Shown: positions 1 to 12,570, counted from the stretch's first letter. The stretch is DNA of 64,000 nt from Siphonodentalium dalli (GCA_032622095.1 CP136066.1:106291319-106355318), one strand, 5' to 3'. Notes: a model not told the origin generated them from the sequence alone. A program made the numbers and translations.

Positions 1-245
1 TCACATGAAATTCTCCATTCAATGGCTTCTGCAGCTCTTCTACAGCATTGCCTTTTGCTGTAGCTAATTGCGAGGGCAGCTTAATCACTTTTAAAATGAA
101 CACTGCGATCATTTCAAAGCTACCTCACATGGAACTATTCCTATTCCATCGAGCCACGATGACACGTTTATATCGGATCAATGAGAGGCTTCTATTAGCA
201 GGGGATACATTGGATGTTTTGATAGTATTGATAAGTTCATCATGG

Positions 246-325
246 CTGGGGAAACTGTCTGCGTGGTTATCCATTATAGTTTATCCCCTCGACGATGTGG
301 TGGGATCCAGTTAGCATCAGATAGT
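246..325. repeat. Short dispersed duplicate, copy 1
   Basis: GGGAAACTGTCTGC, TGGTTATCCATTATA and GGGATCCAGTTAGCA occur here and again at 1504-1590 in the same order and orientation. Confidence 0.8.
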
Positions 326-1503
326 TTTATGTTCAGTGCAAACAGCATTATATATGGTCTACTGGGACTCATTTTAGACGTGAGCGATGGATGATTTATT
401 CCGTTCTTAATTTGCCCTGAAACTTTTCAGTTTGATAGATATGACGAGAGAAACGGGGAAACTAATAATGACCTTATTGTAATGTTCGGTAACCAGGATT
501 AGTGCAAAATTTTCAAAATTCAAAAGTAATTTACCTTTGTCAAAAATTAGTTTCATTTTGCAAAAGATGACTTCTTGATTCCACAATAAAGTATAAATTA
601 TTTATGCTATGACAGGGTCTTGTTACACTTGTAATGGCTTTGGTAAAGTTAACACCTCTATTAATGGTTCCGTATGAGACATCTAGGGCCGTTGTGTCTG
701 ATGATGAAGTGACACAACTACATGTAATCCCATTTCTATAAAGAGGTGTCTCTGCATTGATGTGGCTCTTCTATAATTATATTGGTTTAAACTTAAAGGC
801 CCACTTAATTTTCGAAACCCCCAGATCACATTATATAAAATAGAGGAAGCTCCAAAACATTGTATTGTCAACTTATCCGGTATAATAAACTGTGAACATG
901 TTGTTTTTGTTAAGGTACCGACATGTTTATTGCGCTTAAGTTTAATCTGGATTGTAGTACAAAGTGTATTATTTTCAATGAAAGGGGAATAACTCTATAT
1001 CTTAGTTTGAATTCTATTGCATTCTGAGAGCAAGACGGGAATTTTTTCTATGATTTCAGCTATTTTCTATTACTCTATGGGCACCTTCTGAGAAACAGAC
1101 GTTCCAAATGGTGATGAATTATAATATTTTAATCATATTTTATGTCATAGATTGTTGTTAAAACCGTATATCAAGGCAATATAGAGTAACAATAATTGGT
1201 GACTCAAAAATTGAATGGGCCTTTGAGAATAAGATGCTGCTGGGATTACTTGATATCCTTTGATGCCAACTTATTACAAACTATAGAACCACTGCAACTG
1301 CGATAACTAGCATCTCGATTATCTTAGTTCTGTTTGTCACGACGTGGGAGTAAATATTTAAAACAACCACGGAAATCTTTAAAATAGCCATTGTCAACAC
1401 ATATATAAGAACATATTTTTCACAAACCCCTATGTTTACGTCTGCTATCATTTAGCAACTTCCAAAAGAATTTGAAAAAATATTTGAATTTGGCAAACAT
1501 TGG
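326..1503. other. No recognisable feature
   Basis: AT-rich sequence with short frames only; no repeat, splice-bounded exon or RNA gene was recognised. Confidence 0.6.
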
Positions 1504-1590
1504 CCGGGAAACTGTCTGCATGGTTATCCATTATATTTTATCCCCTCGGCCGCTCGGCGATCTGGTGGGATCCAGTTAGCACCAGATAGT
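1504..1590. repeat. Short dispersed duplicate, copy 2
   Basis: Second copy of the 246-325 segment, with a few substitutions and a small insertion (GGCCGCTCGGC). Confidence 0.8.
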
Positions 1591-1596
1591 TGGGTA

Positions 1597-1770
1597 TGGT
1601 TCTCTATTCTGAAGTTTCTTTATTACAAAGATTCTTTATTTCAAGGGTTCTTTATTCTTTGTTTTGAAGGTTCTCTTTTCCAAAGGTTCTCTAATCTGAA
1701 GGTTCTTTATTATGAAAGTATCGGGAGTGTTCTTTATTCTGAAAATTTTCTATTCTGAAGGTTTTTCATT
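1597..1770. repeat. Degenerate minisatellite, GGTTCTTTATTCTGAA-like
   Basis: About nine irregular units of 17-20 bp around GGTTCT(T/C)TATTCTGAA, drifting in sequence along the array. Confidence 0.8.
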
Positions 1771-2004
1771 TCCGAAATACATGTATATGTCAATATTTTA
1801 CCCCCCCAAAAAACTAAATATACGAATGGATTGGAAAATTCTTACCACAGAACATTAATACAACCCAATTAGAAGCAATTCTGGACAGGTGTCTTTGATT
1901 CATATCTACTTTTCATACCCCTCAATCTATATCAAACTTGCTTGGTATAGATACATAGAAGAGAAGCACTATATTTACTGTCAACCTGTCAACTTTTTTA
2001 TACA

Positions 2005-2151
2005 TTGGCCTAAAAATATTTACCTTGACCTTGTAAGCCAGTGCATTCTCTTATATATGCAAGGCTCCAAATGGGAGACTCGCTTAAATAAGAGAATGCC
2101 TTGGCACATGATCTTTAATGCTGCACTTGCGCAGCTCCCGTCGTGAAAGGG
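2005..2151. mobile_element. TTAA-type foldback element, left-truncated
   Basis: One CCAGTGCATTCTCTTATATA hairpin (2038-2104) is followed by GCAGCTCCCGTCGTGAAAGGG and TTAA at 2152. It matches the right half of the copy at 39847-40101. The left limit is approximate. Confidence 0.65.
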
Positions 2152-2363
2152 TTAACCCTCTCTAAACTAAATACTCTTTGGCGAGTAGTTCCCTTAGGAA
2201 ATGTTCAGATAATAAGTTCAACAAACATCCATCTAAACACATCCAGTCAATGAATATGAATTAGTCAGTTCTTTTACTATCTGTTTTTCTGTCTGTCAAC
2301 TGCTTTTATTACTTGAACAGCCCTCCAAATGAACCATAAACCATTCCATTATATATATTTACT

Positions 2364-4195
2364 AGCAGATTAGCCCGCCACTGGCGGGATTGGTCCCATG
2401 GCTTTGGTCGATCCATTAATTTTTGTTTTTCAAGGTAACCCCATACAGGCACCCGACAAAAATATTCCCCGTCCTGAGTTGACCATACAGTTCTGTACAT
2501 AACAAATATCGCCCAAGGTCATTTGTGGGTACCCGTTTCAAGGTCAAGGTCACCTCGGGCGGACAAACTGACCGACGAAAATCTCCCCCGTCCCTTGGAA
2601 CCCCTAAGTACGAAATTTCATCTCGATATCCCCTGTTTCCGAGACTGTCAAATGCCGTATTTCACTAAAGTAGATAAACGCTCTTTAATAGCGACGCCTC
2701 ATATACAAACGCTCATTAATTATCATGCGATTGACCCATCAATCCCCATTACAGTGGCAGTTGAAGGGTGAAGGAGTGGTCGCACGGGCTCGTGAATGGT
2801 CCGAGTGCACTGCCTGTGGCTTTTTAGCCTTACACAGCAAGTTTGGGCTCAATCGGTCGAGCCGTTTTCGAGTCTATAAAGGATATATATATATACATAT
2901 ATATATATATACGGAAGTCTCAAAATATATAGTAGACTAGCGGGTTAGCCCGCCACTGACGTGGTTCGTCTCATGGCTTTGTTCGAAAAAGCAATTGCAA
3001 CAGCTTCCGAGACATGTATGCTGCACCTAGGTGTAAAATTTCATCGAAATCCGCCAGTTTTTACCCGATTTGACCTTGAATTTATCATTTTCAAGGTCAG
3101 GTTGGGGTCACAATTTAACCCGTCCATGACACTTCCCGTGGGTAGCAAGTTTGAGCTCAATGGGTTCGAGTCTATAAAGGACACACACATAATATATATA
3201 TCGTTTGTGGGTACCCGTTTCAAGGTGAAGATCACCTCGGGCGGAAAAACTGACCCGATGAAAATCTCCCCCGTTCCTAGGAAGCCATAAGTACGTAAGA
3301 ATCACACAATACGCTCATGTCTGGATACAGTCACGCTCACGTGTGGACCCAGACGTAAGAATCACATTACACGCATACGCTCTTTATCAACGACACTCGG
3401 ATACGAACGCTCTTTAACTATCAACGCGATTAACCCCACAGTGCCAAGGACGGTCATTTTTGTGACTGGGAGTGGAGAACGGGTTCTCAGAGCTTCTCCA
3501 AAACGCTGCGACGACGCGTCCCGTGTGCTTTTACCCTTAGATAGGAAGTTTGAGGTCAATCGGTGCAGCCGTTTTCGATTCTATAAAGTATATATATATA
3601 TATATACACATATATGTACACATATATATTTATATACGTAGTTCTCAAAATATATAGTAGACTACCAGTTTAGCCCGCCACTGGCGGGATTGGTCCCATG
3701 GCTTTGGTCGATAACCCGACAAAAATATTACCCGTCCCGAGTTGACCATACATAACAAATTTCATGTCAATGTCACCGCTGACGACCGAGATATCACCCA
3801 AGGTCATTTGTGGGTACCCGTTTCAAGGTCAAGGTCACCTCAGGCGGACAAACTGACCCGACGAAAATCTCCCCCGTCCCTTGGATGCCCTAAGTACGAA
3901 ATTTCGTCTCTATATCCCCAGTTTCTGAGACGGTCGATTGAGCCGTATTTATACTCATGTATATAAACGCTCTTTAACAACGATACCGCAGATACGAACG
4001 CTCTTTAATCATTAACCCATCAATCCCCATTACGGTGGCAGTTGAAGGGTGAAGGAGTGGTCGCACGGGCTCGCGAATGGTCAGAGTGCACTGCCTGTGG
4101 GTTTTTACCCTTACACAGCAAGTTTGGGTTCAATCGGCCCAGCAGTTCTCGAGTCAATAGCACACATATACGGAAGTCTCAAAATATATAGTAGA
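2364..4195 (+). repeat. Repeated LINE/SINE-derived units ending in (TA)n
   Basis: Units start TTAGCCCGCCACTGGCGGG (2371, 2945 variant, 3671) and share GTGGGTACCCGTTTCAAGG, GAAAATCTCCCCCGTCCC and the 3' phrase CGGTCGAGCCGTTTTCGAG followed by TATA(TA)n. The full unit is ~550 bp; shortened units lie between. The 3' phrase with a simple-repeat tail resembles RTE-type LINE or SINE ends. Open frames here are repeat translations. Confidence 0.7.
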
Positions 4196-4198
4196 CTA

Positions 4199-4885
4199 GC
4201 CGATGAGCCCGACGTTGTCCGGGCTATTCAAAAACCAAATTTCAAGTCGATAGCTCTACCCAGCCCGACGTTGTCCGGGCTATTCAAAAACCAAATTTCA
4301 AGTCGATAGCTCTACCCGTTTCCGAGATCTGGTCTGCGCATGCGCGAAGCTGGCGTAGCACGGGCTCGGCGACCCGATAAAATTCGTATCCGGGGCAAGA
4401 TACATCATTTCAAGTCGATGGCTCCACCCGTTTCCGAGATCTCGTCTGCGCATGCGCAAAGTTGGCGTCGCACGGGCTCGGCGACCCGATAAAATTTGTA
4501 TCCGGGGCAAGATACATTCACATAGCAAATTACAAGTCGATAGCTCCACCCAGTTTCCGAGATCTCGTCTGCGCATGCGCGAAGCTGGCGTCGCACGGGC
4601 TCGGCGACCCGATAAAATTCACATCCGGGGCAAGATACATTCACATAGCAAATTTCAAGTCGATAGCTCCACCCGTTTCCGAGATCTCGTCTGCGCATGC
4701 GCTGCACGGGCGTCGCACGGGCTCGCCAATACGACAACGTCCACCGCCTGGTCAAACTACACACACGTACTAAGTTTCGTCCCGATCGGTCGAGAATCGT
4801 AGATTTGTATCAATGACAAACAAACAGACAAACAGACAGACAAACAGACAAGAGGTCTTCAAAATATATATGAGATAACTGAGTG
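4199..4885 (+). repeat. Four ~121-bp tandem units carrying TGCGCATGCGC palindromes
   Basis: The block GTTTCCGAGATCT..TCTGCGCATGCGC..GGCTCGGCGACCCGATAAAA repeats at 4318, 4430, 4553 and 4674. Two shorter CCCGACGTTGTCCGGGC units precede it. The array ends with CGTCCCGATCGGTCGAG-like sequence and a (ACAAACAG)n tail, as in the 3' ends of LINE/SINE elements. It is GC- and CpG-richer than the surroundings. Confidence 0.78.
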
Positions 4886-6734
4886 GGAGAATTCATTTAG
4901 TATAGAAAGTGTTAACTCTTTCACCATCTCATATGTAGGGCATTCATACTATTTATATATATGGTAAGTACATGTATGTCATGACCAATAATGATTACCT
5001 ATCAAGTTGCATCACCTGCTGATAGATGATGTCACATAATTGTGGTGACGTCACCATGGTAATGCATGTCAGGTGTGAACAGGTGCGTAAAATATGTTTT
5101 AACTCAATAAACAATGTTCCAGTTAATTTGATTTTCAATATTTTATTTCACCACAAAAGTATGGACCAAACTCACTTTCAAATAGATAGTTATCATTATA
5201 TGCATATAAACATGTTGTAGTTTTAGCATATCTTGTGATTAGGAATGTAATTAGCAGGTGTGCAATGAGCACAATGACGAGAACAGACCAGTACTGGTAC
5301 TATCCTAATATGCACAAAAAGACATCATTTGACCGAAATAGACACATTTCCCTGCATTTAGGTCAACATTTATTTATTTTTGATTATTCTGGTGAATTAT
5401 GAGTAACTTTCCAACTACAATGACTACCAATGTCCTCATCGAGTTTCCAAAATGTGTATGCATGGCAATGTCATGCTTATAAACATGCACCCGCAGCTAC
5501 TATTATTGAATTGGCATCATTGCTGTACAGTGATTTTCGTAACATTGCGTCGGAAATAGGAGACAATAGATGGATACCACAAATAAAATATTGTTAGAAA
5601 GGTCAACATAATCAACTTTATTTCATAAACTTATAATGCTACTAGTATATTGGTATTTGTTTGTGATAATCAATAATAAACCAAATCGGTACCGGTATGT
5701 GACTCAAAACACCACACCTGTCTGCAGTGTTTCGTCAACATTTTTAGTAAACCCCAAAACTTTTAATTGTAAGTCATACAGGTGCTATCTATATTTAGGC
5801 CGGTAACATCTCTTTATGGCCATACATGTTACGCGTAGGTCTGCGACTCTTGAGTAAGCACCAATCAATTAGTAATGATACAGAATATCGCCCAAAGGAT
5901 ATCCAAGTAGCTAACCATTAAATTCATTTGTATATCCCTGTAAATATTAATTAAAAATTAAGCTCTGCCTGCTAAAGCTGGCTGCGGTGGTGAACTTAAA
6001 TTACGTTGTGCCTGCTAAAGCGGCTGCAGTTTTGAAAGGGTTAAAGTCTAATTATCAAAAATCTCCATAATAATATACATGTACACCTGATGTTCCCAGA
6101 GATAACATACAATAAACCCCAATGAACCAAACCAGCCAGAACTGTTTGTTACTACTTCGCAGGGATATCGAGGCACAATCATCCCCCTTTTAGTACTTAT
6201 CTTCTTGCTAATGAAAATTCCTCAGTTCATTGACCATGCATTATAACCTAAGTTCACAGTGTACCTGGTAAATGAGATGTGAATTAAACATGTAATTTCA
6301 ATCATGTATAAAACCATATGCATCACAGCCAGTTTTATTGTGTCATCAATCATGCGTTCAGTGTGTATATTGCTTGGTTGCATGACGGCTGTATAAACAG
6401 CAATTGTTGTTACCCAACTGGACTACATCAGCATTCAGAGCATTGGATTGTGTTTTTCGTTCTTGATCAACCGGAATATCACGTTCTACTCTGGTAGTAT
6501 TAAATGTACTGTCTTCAAATATTTTACATTGTTAGCATTTTACATTGTCTTCTTGCTGCTTAACCCTACTATTAATGAATATTATATCGCACATGACTTT
6601 CTCGCATTCTGATTGGCTGCACACTGCTATACTATTTTCCGATAGTATCCAACTCACCTACTTTCTTTTCTATTTATAGTAACAGACTCATTTCACACAA
6701 TTGGATTGAAACCTGAAGACACGGCCAATCTGAA
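4886..6734. other. No recognisable gene
   Basis: AT-rich. A small repeated phrase GTGCCTGCTAAAGCGGCTGC-like (5966-6035) followed by GAAAGGGTTAA may be the end of a TTAA-type MITE. Nothing else was assigned. Confidence 0.55.
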
Positions 6735-8010
6735 ACTACATGGTATTCATTTTATTTCGGCACATCATAAAGTGAGCATTTTTCATCTGATTGATCCCAA
6801 GTTGCACATGGATCTTCGAGGTGACCTCTGGATGGGAGCTATCAAATTTGAATGATTTTAGATTATAAAAACATGGCCACCCGCAGCCATCTTGGATTTT
6901 ACTCTTTGCATGACTAAATACTTCAGCACATGCTACAGGCAACATCCACCATCTGATTGTCACCAAACTTGAAATGGATTTTGGGGTGGTCTATAGGTGG
7001 GAGCCATTAAATATTTCCGAAATTTGTTAAAAAACATTGCGAGGTGATAGCCCAGCTTTCAGTAAAGGATACCCACATTCTAATACTACAGGTTTCGTCC
7101 ATTATTTTTACCATAGTTACGGCCCTTATTTGACTTGGGAATTTCTTAATTTTGTGTCGGGATGAACATTTCAGCTTGCAACTTGGGCATTGATCATTGG
7201 TTTTGGTTGTGCTTTTATGTGTTGATAGCCCAGTTTAAGTGGAAAGGATACCGACTTACTTTGGGGTTCATCCATTCATTGTTACCAGAGTTACGGCCCT
7301 TGTTGGACTTCGAATTATATTCTATTTCGCTTGTATAGACATTTTACTTGGTAACTCCAATAGCAATATACAGACTTGAATGTTATTTGGAATGATAATG
7401 GACTAGGATTGATTGAAGAATCCTGACAAGTTTCGTCTATGTATTTTTCTCTGAATTATTGCCCTTGATGGATATAGCAAGATTCTCCATCTTCGCTTTA
7501 CATCTAGTATTGTTACTCAAGTACACTGTACCAACAGATGGATTTCAATATTCTTTTGATTAGTGATAGGTGTATTTGATCAAAAAGATACACTGTTTTA
7601 TCCATTGAATTCCACAAAGTGACGGACCTTCTTTGATTTAGAAAATAACAATTTTCCATCCATACAAATATTTTGTATTGCCCATTCTCTCTCAACTGAG
7701 TGTCAGGAGCAGATTCTACAATTGGCATTCCACTTGTTGTACAAATGTTTTTAAAATTTACAGGCATGTTTAGGATCATGTCCCAGCAGCTATCTTGGAT
7801 TTTACTCTTTGAATGACTAAATATTTTGGCATGCCCAACAGTCAAAATTTTTATCCAATTGATCCCAAACTTCATATGGCTCTTGGGGTGGACCTCTGGC
7901 TTTTAACTTAAACATTTTAACTTTTTGCATTCCCTATCGCTCCATTGACTTGACTCTTATGTATGACATTACCCCTTCTCAAAGTTGGGCTACAGTGTCA
8001 TTGACACTTC
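6735..8010. repeat. Old tandem-monomer element (family H relic)
   Basis: It contains CAGCCATCTTGGATTTTACT, CTTTGCATGACTAAAT and TACGGCCCTT blocks of the family seen at 35109-36830, diverged, and ends in GGGCTACAGTGTCATTGACACTTC at 7988-8011, the 3' signature of that family. Confidence 0.7.
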
Positions 8011-8084
8011 TGTTTCAGTTATTATTTTCTATGTTTTGACAAAACATCTCTATTCTCTACTTGGCTGGCCCTCTGTTGCTGTAT

Positions 8085-8690
8085 TAGATGGAATTTTATG
8101 TCAGGTTGTTCACTCTATGCCGCAGGCTATCTGTACGTCTCTGTGTTTTTTAGTCTTGTTGTCGTACACAAACTCAATCAAGTAGGTCACTTCAAATTTT
8201 GTGTCGAACAATGTCCTTGACTGAAGGCTTATGATCAGGCTTGCTCTCTTCTGGTGTAATCATTATATGCCAATTGATTTCAGTGTGTTCCCTGAACTTC
8301 CCTCTATGCTGGAGGCTTTTTGTACCAGTACATCTGTGTGTGTGTTTTAGTCTTGATGTCGTACACAAACACAATCAAGTACAGTAATGCCCTAAATAAT
8401 CGACTCCTTAACCACAGCTCTCACTGAGAGCTTTCCAATGAATGGCAACAAGCCATATTTCCGACTAAATCCTGAAAAGTTACCCATAATTATGCTGTGG
8501 TTAAGGAGTCGATTATTTAGGGCATTACTGTAGGTCACTTCAAATTTTGTGTCGAACAATGTCCTTGACTGAAGGATTATAATCAGGCTTGCACTCCACT
8601 GCTGTATTATCATTATATGCCAATTGATGTCAGTATGTTCCCTCTATGCTGGAGGCTATCTGTACATCTCTGTGTAGTTTTACATATTTC
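8085..8690. repeat. Local tandem triplication interrupted by MITE copy 1
   Basis: A unit of about 100-200 bp containing GTCGTACACAAA, GTAGGTCACTTCAAATTTTG and CTCTATGCTGGAGGC occurs about three times (about 8085-8181, 8182-8379 and 8531-8690). MITE copy 1 sits at a unit junction. The related phrase CCTTGACTGAA..CTTATAATCAGG recurs near 16727-16752, beside MITE copy 4. Confidence 0.8.
8382..8530. mobile_element. Family A foldback MITE, copy 1 (149 bp)
   Basis: The terminal inverted repeats begin CAGTAATGCCCTAAATAATC, with flanking TA on both sides, as in Tc1/mariner-type elements. Most of the inner left arm is deleted (ACCACAG runs straight into the central CTCTCACTGAGAG), while the right arm is complete. 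It lies inside a locally triplicated sequence whose uninterrupted copy is at 8173-8188. Confidence 0.92.
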
Positions 8691-9034
8691 TCTCAGGTTT
8701 AATGACCGAGTGTATATTGATCTCAGACTGCTCTGTCGTCCTTTTGATGACAGTTAGGGAAGTATCGTTTCATTCATTACAATAATTATACCACAACACC
8801 TGCGGGATTTGATGATTATGACTTGGGAATCCTATTTCCGTAGTCGTATTTCCCAACCGGATATCGTAATGGTCTAAGCCGTCTGCATCAACCGGATATC
8901 ATAGTGGTCTTAGCCGTCTGCTTCAACCGGATATCGATGGCCACTCTGGATATTCCCCCTCTGGTGTTCACACCACCGAACCGATGGATGGTCTATCTCT
9001 CATTTCAGATTGAGGCCTCTCAATGTTCTACATA

Positions 9035-9251
9035 CAGTAATGCCCTAAGTAATCGACCCCTTTAATAACGACAGCAGAATTATGGGTAACTTTTCAGGAT
9101 TTAGACGGAAATATGGCTTGTTGCCATTCATTGGAAAGCTCTCCCTGAGAGCTTTCCAATGAATGGCAACAAGCCATATTTCCGACTAAATCCTGAAAAG
9201 TTACCCATAATTCTGCTGTGGTTATGGAGTCGATTACTTAGGGCATTACTG
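9035..9251. mobile_element. Family A foldback MITE, copy 2 (217 bp)
   Basis: A full-length palindromic element with TA on both flanks. The two ~105-bp arms are near-perfect inverted copies meeting at a CTCTCCCTGAGAG-like centre. Both arms carry the CTAAGTAATC variant of the terminal sequence. Confidence 0.93.
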
Positions 9252-9475
9252 TATATAAAAGCCAAGTGTTTGTGTGTCTGTCTATAACAATTTTCGTGCA
9301 TCTAAAAAATATAACATGTCTGATTGTGCCCAAAGTTTGACCATGTTCTGTGGCACATCCTTGAATACGACACGCAAAAAAATTTCAGGCCAATTGGTAC
9401 AGGCGACGTGAGATATAACTTGTTTCCCAAAGGTTATCAAGGCGATATTTTCACTGATATAATGTACGTGTTTCT
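9252..9475 (+). repeat. Dispersed repeat TATATAAAAGCCAAGTG, plus copy
   Basis: It includes TTTGACCATGTTCTGTGGCA and AAATTTCAGGCCAATTGGTA. It directly follows MITE copy 2, and a second copy lies in inverted orientation at 12085-12305. Confidence 0.75.
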
Positions 9476-9634
9476 CCGAAGACGAATTGTGTTTTCAGAG
9501 GCGTTTGTTATTACAAAACACCAAAGCCAAATTTATTTATATCGTTATCAGTGGTGCAGTGGTGACAGTATGCATGTCATGTTTGTCAACCATCATTTGT
9601 GACGTGCAATTCCCTAGTATAATATAAATACCTA

Positions 9635-9650
9635 CAGTAATGCATTACTG
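9635..9650. mobile_element. Family A MITE, minimal 16-bp remnant (copy 3)
   Basis: The sequence is CAGTAATGCATTACTG between two TAs: only the outer 8 bp of each terminal repeat remain, fused as a perfect palindrome. It is read as the end product of centre deletion of a family A element. Confidence 0.7.
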
Positions 9651-10029
9651 TAGATTATCATCAGATTTTCTTTAAAAAAAATCGTAAATGTATACATTGT
9701 ACTAATACATGTAATTAGATGCACACTGTCAAATATGTCAAAAAGTGAAAGATTATACGCAAGTTTCACAGATGAAGCCAATTGGTATAACACACACACA
9801 TGGGCAGACCCATCCAAAATGTCACTCTCTAGCTAGCTGCTAAAGTGCTAATTGGATTACCTGCTTTTGACGTTTGTTAAACCTTTTTGTGACTTCTTCA
9901 GGTGAATTCTACAATCCATTGTTATGACTAATGAGCAATGAGTGGGACATCTTAAGTAAATAACAAAAAATAAATAAATCCGAAGCGGGTCGAAATATTG
10001 GGGAAGGAGTGGGGGGGGGGGGGGAACCT

Positions 10030-10210
10030 AAACAGAAGGGAAAAAGTAACTAAAATAATGTTAATTTGAGACCGTAGATACTTCACAGGCCTAAAGCAGA
10101 ATGAGGTCCCCAGAGTGTGAATTTGGTGATGCTAGCCCACTGTGCGGGGTAGCATCACTAAATTCACCCTCTGGGGACCTCATTCTGCAAATGTCATATT
10201 CACTATTTCA
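10030..10210. mobile_element. Family B foldback element, partial
   Basis: The segment has the internal family B sequence (AGAAGGGAAAAAGTAAC, AATGTTAATTTGAGAC) and one hairpin-bearing terminal repeat, whose palindrome GCAGAATGAGGTCCCCAGAG to CATTCTGC spans 10096-10188. The other end is missing, and the outer terminus is decayed (TTTCAAGGGTTG in place of the usual CAGGCTTG). Confidence 0.8.
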
Positions 10211-10911
10211 AGGGTTGACTTTTTGCTTTAATTTTATTATTGGAAGGAATATATCAAGTTATCAACAATATGGCATTTATTTTTATCGGCTGGCGATGTC
10301 CCGTTGGGCTGTGGGCAATGTGACAATGTCAGTTGTGTTTAGAGCAGAAAAATATTGTGCTCTAACTCATAAGGGTGGGTCATATTTCTCATTCTGGCAC
10401 ATTTTACGCCATTCCTGGGCATAATTTGTAGTACTTTCTATAACTTATGTCCATAAATGGCATAAAACCAACCAGAATGCCCATAGCTTTTGAACTGCAC
10501 TATTTTACCATTGATCTGGTCAGCCCTGGTTTGAAAGAGTAAATAAGATTGAATGTTAATATAGAAAAATAATGACTAATTGTCTCTCCACCATGGAATT
10601 TCCTGTTTGGAAGATTCTAGGAGATTAAATAACTACAAACGAGTGGTACTATAAAGATAATCCATTGTTTGAATTAGGCTGGGCTAAGTGGATTATTCCT
10701 GCTTTATATCCACAGTATAAACATCACATTTTCAAGTGTACAGATTGTAAAGCTGTATGTGCTTTACCCTGTATACATTCATCATAAATGACGATTGGCT
10801 AAACAGAATGTTCCTACCACAGTTACATATACATGTAGCTCAAGGACATATTGTGCACTTTTTTCAGTGAATCAAAAGATCTGATAATTTTTGCCCACTG
10901 AAAGGAAGAAG

Positions 10912-11350
10912 CATGTCCAAATTTAAGATGGAATAAAAGTGGCAACATTTAAATGGGGATCGAAATTCAGTGTTAATTTTCAAGACAAGATTACTCAATA
11001 TTCATAAACCGTAGAATAATACAATTTGTGTCTGTTGGAATGTTTGAGCATATATCTGCTGACAACACAAAGCAGATTTTTTCATTTTATGTTTTGTTTT
11101 GTGACATTTGATGGAACTATTATAAACAATGATGACCTACTTTTTAATAATGTCCAATAATATCCAACCTGGGATGAAAATCAAAATTCTGCTTCACGTT
11201 GTCACTAGATAATTCTTCAACCTTTCCAAAAAGGTATGGTATGATATGGTCACCTTTGTAAGGTTTGATCAATCTTTTCTCAAAAATTAACACTGAATTC
11301 CCCATTCAAATGTTGCCATTTTACCTCCCTCTTAAGCCTAAATTGTGAAC
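10912..11350. mobile_element. Inverted-repeat element with ~75-bp arms
   Basis: The left arm (10912-10990: GGCAACATTTAAATGGGG, TTCAGTGTTAATTTT) is matched in inverted orientation by 11270-11350 (AAAATTAACACTGAATTCCC, CATTCAAATGTTGCC). The ~280-bp middle has no ORF. A fragment of the same arm (CCCATTCAAAATTGG and CCTCCCTCTTA) recurs at 24138-24172. Confidence 0.65.
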
Positions 11351-11439
11351 ATCTGTGGTAATATATCAGAATGGGTGGATGCACTGGCTCAATATGAAGT
11401 TTTCATCTGCTTTACAAATTATTACTGTTACTAGGGGGT

Positions 11440-12305
11440 TGCCCATAAGCAAATGATGGGTGACAAACATGACATGCAGGAAAATAATGTGAAGAATTAG
11501 TAAATTATTAGTGCCCCTTCAAGTTATTTAAATAATTATTAGTCACCTGAGGTAAACAGTGTCTATTGCATGACACTATCCGGATAAAGTTACCATCAAT
11601 CTTTTAAGATGATAACAAACGCTCTTTGTTGCTAATTATTAGTGCATCTTTAAGTCATTTGAGGTCAACTGCACCTATCCTGTCAAATTCCCCATGTCAT
11701 GTTTAATACCTATATATGTGCATGCAACAATTTCCCCAAATATCTTCTGAGCTGATAACACTCTTTATTGATCATGCAATCTATTAGTCCCCCATTAAGT
11801 AGTCATCTGAGGTCAAAGGTGCCTATTTCATGATATTCCCTGGGTCATGTGAACATATGTGTACCAATTTTCCTATGTATCTTCTAAGCTTATAAGGAAC
11901 ACTCTGTATTGATCAATTATGCCCCTTTAAGTTATCTGAGGTAAAAAATTAAGGGTGTCAAACATGATAGCAGGATAATATCGTCACCACTGACTATGAT
12001 ATAAAGAAAGTGGGCAAACAGTACTCTGAGTTTGTCCGGAATTAAACTTTGGTGCAGATGCCGCTGAAACCACATTAATCTTATATTGTCTTATACACAT
12101 TATCAGTAAAAAATATCGCCTTGATGATGTTTATCACAGGTCATCTTGTAACGATTGGCCTGAAATTTTGTGTGTCATATTCTAAGATGTGCCGCAGGAC
12201 ATGGTCAAAATTTGGGGGCAATCAGAAATGAGGGTGATATCTTTTTAAATGTGCCGAAATTGTAACATATAAACACACAGACAAACAATTGAATTTTATA
12301 TAGAT
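11440..12305 (-). repeat. Degenerate ~140-bp tandem units plus inverted copy of the 9252 repeat
   Basis: About four diverged units with TTATTAGTGC, ACCTGAGGT/TCTGAGGTCA and CTTTATTGATCA lie between 11440 and 11960. At 12085-12305 is the reverse complement of the 9252-9475 repeat, so both probably form one element on the minus strand. Confidence 0.65.
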
Positions 12306-12570
12306 AGATTACATACACATGTATCTGTTCCTTTGATACTTCAGTCATTAAGTGAACTTTCAGTTAAGTGCTCTGAATGAGACTGGATGTCAAGCTGACA
12401 GTTGGAATCCGTCTGACTTTAACATTTAGATTTCGAAAATGATGACTGATGTATATATTCATGTACTAGTATTTAATAGGTGGTAGTCTGGTCTCACTAT
12501 AGGGTAGTATATATTGCATATAAGTGAAAAGTACATGTTGTCCCTGTGAAATTATGCAATGAAGCTTTAA

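Noticed and set aside
9324-9602. 92-codon open frame
   Set aside because: It coincides with a dispersed repeat whose second copy (12085-12305, inverted) does not keep the frame.
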